Positions 15,829 to 20,265 of a stretch of DNA of 20,265 nt are shown in pieces. The notes beneath the pieces are model-generated. The model was not told where the DNA came from and made no database searches. It saw only the letters and a program-made list of their open reading frames with translations. The position numbers and the translations under genes were made by a program. This stretch comes from a virus. The stretch is taken from the IMG/VR virus record IMGVR_UViG_3300037189_026315, positions 1 to 20,265 of that record. The stretch is one strand, 5' to 3'. Numbering within the stretch: the first letter of the stretch is position 1; each line of letters starts with the position of its first letter.

Positions 15829-18800
15829 TCAAGGGTCTGGTGGTGCGGGCTGATCTTGTGCTACTACCGGTGCTCCGGTTTGTCCCAGCTTGAGTGGGGC
15901 TCTAAAATTTATGCCGCCCAGCGTCAGGCCATTGCTGTTTGGCAGTTGTGGCGTGGTTTGTGGCAGCAAATCATAAGTGATACTGCCCAGTGTTCCTGGC
16001 ACAGTTGATGGCTGTGATACTGGTGACAGTGCGGGCAAGCGCAGTCCAATCTGGCCTGACAATTGCGGTTGAGCAAAACCTGTGCCAGACCCCACACGCT
16101 GATTACCAGCAGCCAGAGCACTGTTGGCAAATAATTCTGTGGCATCTTCGTCGTCGCCAAAACCCACGCCTGATTTGGGTACACCAGGCGATGATGGTGC
16201 TTTGTTGTTGGTGACATTGGGTTTGGGGAAAATGTACAAAGCCCCGTGCAGCACTTGTTCAAACTTGCCGCCACGAAACTCGCTCACACATCTAGTGGCT
16301 TGATAGATATAGCTTTGAGTGGGCTGGCGATCGCCAGCAGGCTTGGTAGCCTTGCTGTAGGGATCAGCCACACCAGTGGCCATGTTGTAGTCTTCAGGAC
16401 GTTGCCAGGCAATCTCAAACATGACCTGACGACTGTCAAAATTTATAGTTCCGTCTGGAAGAAACGGGCTGTAGCTCCAGGTCTTGGGATCAAGACCAAA
16501 CGCCTGACTGCCTTGTTGTATCCAGGCTGGATCACCAATGATGCGTACTTGACATTCACCCAAGCTGGAAGGATCATACAGATACTCTGCTGCCGACGCT
16601 TGAATTTCTTGGCCACTGCCGCCAGGTGCTTGTGGCGCTCCTGCACTGTTTTCTCGACTGCGCGGTGCATAGTTAAAGTAGGGTATGTGCAACATGCTGC
16701 TGGTAAACAGTTTGCGAATGTTGGCAGCATCGTTTTGTTTGGGATTGTCTCCACTCACTGTGATATGATAGAGATAGTTGAAGTTGGCAGTGTAGTCAAC
16801 TACTGACGTATTTTCGCCTGTGAACCAATACTTGTAGCTTTTGTGAAGGCCTTTGAATTTGGGGCGAGGGAAAAATCTTGAGAAGAAATTTGTAACTGAC
16901 ATCTTGCTCACAATGTACTTGATATTGTAGGCATAGTCGTTGCGCAGTTCGTCATATTGGCCTTGGCGCACTTCCATGGTGATCTGATACCAATTCATTT
17001 CTCCCACCAGGCGGTCCACATCACCGGGGTCGCTGAGGCCAGTGGTCACATCGTTTTTGCTCAAGGCCTGATTGTAGATATAGCTGCTGTTGCGTATGGC
17101 CAACTCAATGGTTTGGCTGATCTGTTGTCCAGCAGTGATGGCAAACAAGCGAGTGTCGTAGTCTGTATAGAGTTTTTCTTGTAGTTTTGAATCAGGATCT
17201 TGTGCCAAGGCCATGGGCACTTGTGTCTTGTCTTTGATCTGACCAGGAAGAATCAACTGTGCTGCGGCAATGTCCTCAGCACCAGCAGCAAATTCTATGT
17301 CATATGCATCAGCCACGCCATATACACCTTGCTTGACCAAATTTTGCATGTGTTCGTTGATGGCAGCCATAAGACCTTGTGGCACAGCACGTTTGTTGGG
17401 TGCTGTGTTGGCCTTGGCCGGCGCTGGACTGCCTGCTGGAGTAGCGCCAGAGGCAGTGCTACTCTGCCCCGGAGCAGCCGCGGCTGCTGTGGCTGCTTTG
17501 GCATCACCAGCCAACAGTTTGCCCACAGTGGTACTGGCCAGTTCAACATCAAATGGCACAGTGCCACGACGACTATTGAGTCCCACAATTTGCCCCACAG
17601 GGGCGCCCACAAAGTCATATGTGACCAGTTTGCTGCTGACACCAAAATTGATGTCTTGAATTAGGAATGGAATGTATTTTTCAATCACGGCGCCGCCGGG
17701 GCCACCAGCACGCACTGGTGACACTAGACTGCCCCCTGAATCATACCCATAGAATCTAATGGCCATGAGATACACACAACTCACATAGTTGACTTCGCCT
17801 GCAGAATTTTTTGGTGCAAAATCTTGCACAGCTTGATGCAGTCGATCAATCAAGGTAATTCCATTGGGCTCAATCACTGTGAATTTGATTTCGCTGACCA
17901 TGTGTGCGGCTGTGGTAACTTTGCCTGGCAAAGCGTTGTCTATTGTGACGCTGTCAATGTAGAAGTCTAGATCAAATGCAGGATTGCGACCAGCGTTGGG
18001 GCCGCTAGCGTTGGCTTTGTTGTAGGCTGATCCTTGAAATCCGCCTTGGTTTACTGGAGCGCCACCGCTCTGGAACAATAATTGGTAACCATTGATGTTG
18101 GCTCGTCTTGACGCTACCATTTGGTTGTACTGCTCATTGGTCACCAGGTAAACTGACGCAGACCACGTGTAACTGGCATAGAGATCCAAGGCGTTGGGCT
18201 GTGGTGTGACTTGATCGTCATTGCCCGCAGCATTGACCGTGGCCTGAGCTGTGGTGGTGCTGGAGTTGGCTGCATCGTCATTGGTGGGCGTGCCTGGATT
18301 GGTGGGTGCAGTAGTGGGACCAAATCTAGTAGGACCAAACGCTTCAGCATCGCTTCTAGCTGCTTCTTCCGCGGCTATAGCAGCATCCTCGGCTGCCAAA
18401 ACTCCAGTAGGATCCTGTGGCCCACGAGACAATCTATCAAACACTGACACGTCGTCATCACCAAAGCCTGGCGCTGGCCTTGGGCCTGTGCTGACTTGAT
18501 CTTGTCCGCCAGTAGCCTGCGTATTTGTGGTTGTTCGAACAGGATCATCAGTGCCACGGTCAACATCGCCTGTGGCTGATGTGGACGTTGGAGTAGCAGT
18601 GGTGGGTGTAGTGGTAGCTGGCGGAGTGACAATGCGTCCATCAGACGTAATCTTTTGAGTGGATGGGCCATCTTCATTGACCACTTGCTGACCAGCTGAC
18701 TTGACTGGCTCAGGCGGTGTAGGACCAAATGTGGTGGGGCCAAATGCTTCAGCATCGCTCTGTGCTGCTGCTTCTGCAGCTGAAACGCCTGCAGGCGGCA

Positions 18801-19083
18801 GTGTTAGCGGCGCAGTTGAGCTGGTCTCACTGGCTGTGACTGTGGCTGTAGCGGCGTAGCTGAAACGCTCTGGTACATTACGTCTGTTGAATCCAGGCTG
18901 TCCTGGTTCTTTGTTGCTAATGATTTTAACATTTACTGTCAAAGGACCAAACGTTGTTTTGCTCCCCCCGCCAAAGTAGGCTAGAGCCTGAGCACGACCC
19001 TGTGCAACTGCCGCAGCTTCAGCAGCTTCGGCTGTGGCGGCAGTAACAGTATTGACAAATTTTTCAACTGGACTAACGGCCAT
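15829..19083 (-). CDS. Large baseplate hub-like protein with disordered N-terminal region
   Basis: 1084 residues. Residues 1-295 are Ala/Pro/Thr/Asp-rich low complexity. They include a duplicated SDAEAFGPTxFGPT motif (109-122 and 244-257), each preceded by an Ala/Glu-rich helix-like stretch, and a Thr/Pro run (about 153-172). An ordered part begins at about 298 (LDLYASYTWSASVYLV) and runs to about 510. A second Ala/Pro linker (about 525-565) precedes further ordered sequence (about 566-815), a 20-residue Gly/Ala/Pro linker and a domain with GECQVRIIGDPAWI (about 842-855), EIAWQRPEDYN and FRGGKFEQVLHGALYIFP (about 936-953). The C-terminus is Pro-rich. That last domain and the position directly before the spike gene suggest the role of gp27 (391 residues in T4), the hub that carries gp5. 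This is contextual, not a clear family match. The start lies 3 nt after the gp53 stop with only a weak GGGA upstream. Confidence 0.85.
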   Translation of the reverse strand: MAVSPVEKFVNTVTAATAEAAEAAAVAQGRAQALAYFGGGSKTTFGPLTVNVKIISNKEPGQPGFNRRNVPERFSYAATATVTASETSSTAPLTLPPAGVSAAEAAAQSDAEAFGPTTFGPTPPEPVKSAGQQVVNEDGPSTQKITSDGRIVTPPATTTPTTATPTSTSATGDVDRGTDDPVRTTTNTQATGGQDQVSTGPRPAPGFGDDDVSVFDRLSRGPQDPTGVLAAEDAAIAAEEAARSDAEAFGPTRFGPTTAPTNPGTPTNDDAANSSTTTAQATVNAAGNDDQVTPQPNALDLYASYTWSASVYLVTNEQYNQMVASRRANINGYQLLFQSGGAPVNQGGFQGSAYNKANASGPNAGRNPAFDLDFYIDSVTIDNALPGKVTTAAHMVSEIKFTVIEPNGITLIDRLHQAVQDFAPKNSAGEVNYVSCVYLMAIRFYGYDSGGSLVSPVRAGGPGGAVIEKYIPFLIQDINFGVSSKLVTYDFVGAPVGQIVGLNSRRGTVPFDVELASTTVGKLLAGDAKAATAAAAAPGQSSTASGATPAGSPAPAKANTAPNKRAVPQGLMAAINEHMQNLVKQGVYGVADAYDIEFAAGAEDIAAAQLILPGQIKDKTQVPMALAQDPDSKLQEKLYTDYDTRLFAITAGQQISQTIELAIRNSSYIYNQALSKNDVTTGLSDPGDVDRLVGEMNWYQITMEVRQGQYDELRNDYAYNIKYIVSKMSVTNFFSRFFPRPKFKGLHKSYKYWFTGENTSVVDYTANFNYLYHITVSGDNPKQNDAANIRKLFTSSMLHIPYFNYAPRSRENSAGAPQAPGGSGQEIQASAAEYLYDPSSLGECQVRIIGDPAWIQQGSQAFGLDPKTWSYSPFLPDGTINFDSRQVMFEIAWQRPEDYNMATGVADPYSKATKPAGDRQPTQSYIYQATRCVSEFRGGKFEQVLHGALYIFPKPNVTNNKAPSSPGVPKSGVGFGDDEDATELFANSALAAGNQRVGSGTGFAQPQLSGQIGLRLPALSPVSQPSTVPGTLGSITYDLLPQTTPQLPNSNGLTLGGINFRAPLKLGQTGAPVVAQDQPAPPDP
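18313..18354 (-). repeat. Coding repeat, copy 2: SDAEAFGPTRFGPT in hub-like protein
   Basis: Residues 244-257 of the hub-like protein, one substitution from copy 1 and preceded by the related AEEAAR. A looser third relative (TTFGPL) lies near residues 43-48. Confidence 0.8.
18718..18759 (-). repeat. Coding repeat, copy 1: SDAEAFGPTTFGPT in hub-like protein
   Basis: Residues 109-122 of the hub-like protein. The preceding Ala/Glu-rich stretch (AEAAAQ) is also shared with copy 2. Codons differ between the copies, so the duplication is not recent or has been diversified. Confidence 0.8.
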
Positions 19084-19086
19084 GGT

Positions 19087-19386
19087 TTAGAATCCCAGTG
19101 TGCTGCGCAAGGTAGACAACTTGGGCAAGAATATGGTTCGTCCCACAGCAAAGTCCAAGGGCGGTGCTGTGAGTGTGTTGGGGTTGCGCTGATAGAACAC
19201 CCACCACAGTGTGGGCGTGCCGTAGAGGTCATAGGCCAACATGTCGGGCCTGTACTGGTAAGTGAGATTGATCTCAAACGACAAGTCATCATCCTCTTTG
19301 GGAATGACACGGTTTTCCATCACATCAAGATAGAACTGTGTGACCGGAGTGTTGTAATAAGGACTGGTGGTATCGTACGTGGCCAT
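19087..19386 (-). CDS. 53: Short baseplate wedge protein gp53-like
   Basis: 99 residues; T4 gp53 is 196. The segment RPDMLAYDLYGTPTLWWVF (about 46-64) matches the T4 gp53 core around PEELANAIYGNPQLYWVL: a helix, then YG-x-P-x-L-x-W. It is followed by PPLDFAVGRTIFLPKLSTL, which resembles the LysM-like end of small baseplate proteins. In T4, gp53 clamps gp6, gp7 and gp25 in the wedge. Here it would be the minimal version of that fold. Translation starts in a TAATG overlap with the preceding gene and has a GGGAGG 9 nt upstream, the best ribosome binding site in the window. It ends 3 nt before the hub-like gene. Confidence 0.8.
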   Translation of the reverse strand: MATYDTTSPYYNTPVTQFYLDVMENRVIPKEDDDLSFEINLTYQYRPDMLAYDLYGTPTLWWVFYQRNPNTLTAPPLDFAVGRTIFLPKLSTLRSTLGF

Positions 19387-20265
19387 TACCAGTAACCTCC
19401 CTTGAGCAAGTTGCCATTGGCAAAATTCTTGAGTGAAAATTCACGACTCATCTGTGCACGACTCTGTACTGGTTTCAGCACCAGTTGAATTTCCATCTTG
19501 GTGGGCACATAGGTACTGCGCACAGTGTTGTTGACGCCACCAGTGACTGGTCCAGGTGCAGGTCTTGTGGGTTCAGCGCCAGGGAATCCCAGCAGCTTGC
19601 TGGCAAGTAATCTGGCAGTGGTTCCCAGCAAGCTGCTGCCAGGAAAACTTTGCGAAGCTTGAGCTCGACGATTCAGCAAGTTTACGCCATAGTTGTTGAA
19701 ACCTGTGGCACGAATGTAGTCTACATCAGCTGGCAAGTTGTAGCTGAACTGGCTGAGCAAGCAGGCATGACCGTTGAACTGATATTCACCTAGACCAATC
19801 AGGTACACCAAAGGCGGCGGTGTGCCACGCTGTGCGTCCTGGCCATAAAACATCTTGGTGACTGAACGGAAGAAATGTATCACAGCCAAAAGATACTGAG
19901 CTTCGCGTGTGTCCTGTGCTGTGAATGTGGCGGTAATGTTGATGTCGCCCACAAAACTACCCTTGTAGAAATAGCCGCGATAGTTGCTGTGTGTGAGCTG
20001 TGTTTCATCATAGCCAGCATTGTAACTGGTGCTGATTTGTGGTGTGTAAGGAAAGATTACGCCATTGGCATCTTGCAGGGGTTTGAGTATGGCATTGTTG
20101 TCATCTTCGTAAAGATAGTTGGCACCACCGGCCAGCACCAAGCGCACACGCCAGTCTTGACTGCTGGGTTCTACATAGCGAGCCCGCAGCGTGGCCTGTT
20201 GTTGGGCAGCCAATTTAAAGCCATCGCGTTGGCTGATGTCTTCGTCAACTTCGGCTGCACGATAC
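19386..20265 (-). CDS. Tail-tube cap/initiator protein, gp48/gp54-like (5' end beyond window)
   Basis: The frame is open to the right edge. A TTG at 20213 would give 275 residues, but the codons upstream to 20265 (reading YRAAEVDEDISQRDGFK) show no stop and look coding, so the true start is probably outside the window. The order of features follows T4 gp48: a helix in TAQDTREAQYLLAVIHFF leading to MFYG; a beta-rich stretch with YLIGLGEYQFNGHACLLSQF; and a final strand KMEIQLVLKPVQSRAQMSRE. T4 gp48 and gp54 share a tube-like fold and start tube assembly on the hub. Similarity is at the level of pattern, so gp48 and gp54 cannot be told apart. A Pro/Gly-rich insert (about 208-232 of the TTG form) lies before the last strand. 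The stop shares one base with the gp53 start. Confidence 0.7.
   Translation of the reverse strand, partial: YRAAEVDEDISQRDGFKLAAQQQATLRARYVEPSSQDWRVRLVLAGGANYLYEDDNNAILKPLQDANGVIFPYTPQISTSYNAGYDETQLTHSNYRGYFYKGSFVGDINITATFTAQDTREAQYLLAVIHFFRSVTKMFYGQDAQRGTPPPLVYLIGLGEYQFNGHACLLSQFSYNLPADVDYIRATGFNNYGVNLLNRRAQASQSFPGSSLLGTTARLLASKLLGFPGAEPTRPAPGPVTGGVNNTVRSTYVPTKMEIQLVLKPVQSRAQMSREFSLKNFANGNLLKGGYW
19396..19401 (-). promoter_or_regulatory. Ribosome binding site for gp53-like gene
   Basis: GGGAGG on the minus strand, 9 nt before the ATG at 19386. It lies inside the 3' end of the upstream gene and supports the TAATG coupled start. Confidence 0.7.

Noticed and set aside
1-20265. CRISPR array, tRNA, integrase, diversity-generating retroelement or defence system
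   Set aside because: No repeat-spacer array, cloverleaf, reverse transcriptase, or recombinase sequence was found; the window is filled by structural genes.

Overview
The window is a densely packed block of late structural genes from a contractile-tailed bacteriophage (myovirus) and is best read as a baseplate operon. All genes I accept lie on the minus strand, so transcription runs from the right edge to the left edge. Family-level resemblance is to T4-like myoviruses, especially the marine and freshwater ones known mostly from environmental sequencing. I see no tRNA, integrase, lysis, replication or host gene, so neither the host nor the exact phage group can be fixed. Stop codons are TAA (six genes) or TGA (one), and a standard genetic code explains every frame.

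Layout in transcription order: (1) a tail-tube cap or initiator protein of the gp48/gp54 type, cut by the right edge (20265-19386); (2) a short gp53-like baseplate wedge protein (19386-19087); (3) a 1084-residue hub-like protein with a long disordered N-terminal region (19083-15829); (4) a gp5-like central spike without the T4 lysozyme domain (15817-14309); (5) an unusual Ala/Gly/Ser-rich 440-residue protein (14309-12987); (6) gp25, the wedge/sheath-initiator protein (12976-12599); (7) an enlarged gp6-like wedge protein (12548-9087); (8) a giant multi-domain structural protein of at least 3028 residues, cut by the left edge (9084-1).

Gene junctions are very tight: two TAATG stop-start overlaps and otherwise gaps of 2-11 nt. 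The exception is a 50-nt leader before gp6, which holds a perfect 7-bp hairpin. No stretch over 300 nt lacks a gene.

Working model: the spike and hub form the centre of the baseplate. The cap protein starts the tail tube. gp25, gp53 and gp6 build the wedges and start the sheath. The giant protein sits where T4 encodes gp7 and probably forms the outer baseplate or a host-contacting appendage. Its visible part is a mosaic of cupredoxin-like folds, small beta-sandwich modules, a carbohydrate-binding-like motif and an FG-GAP (integrin-type) repeat region. The giant protein and the 440-residue protein are the most unusual items here.
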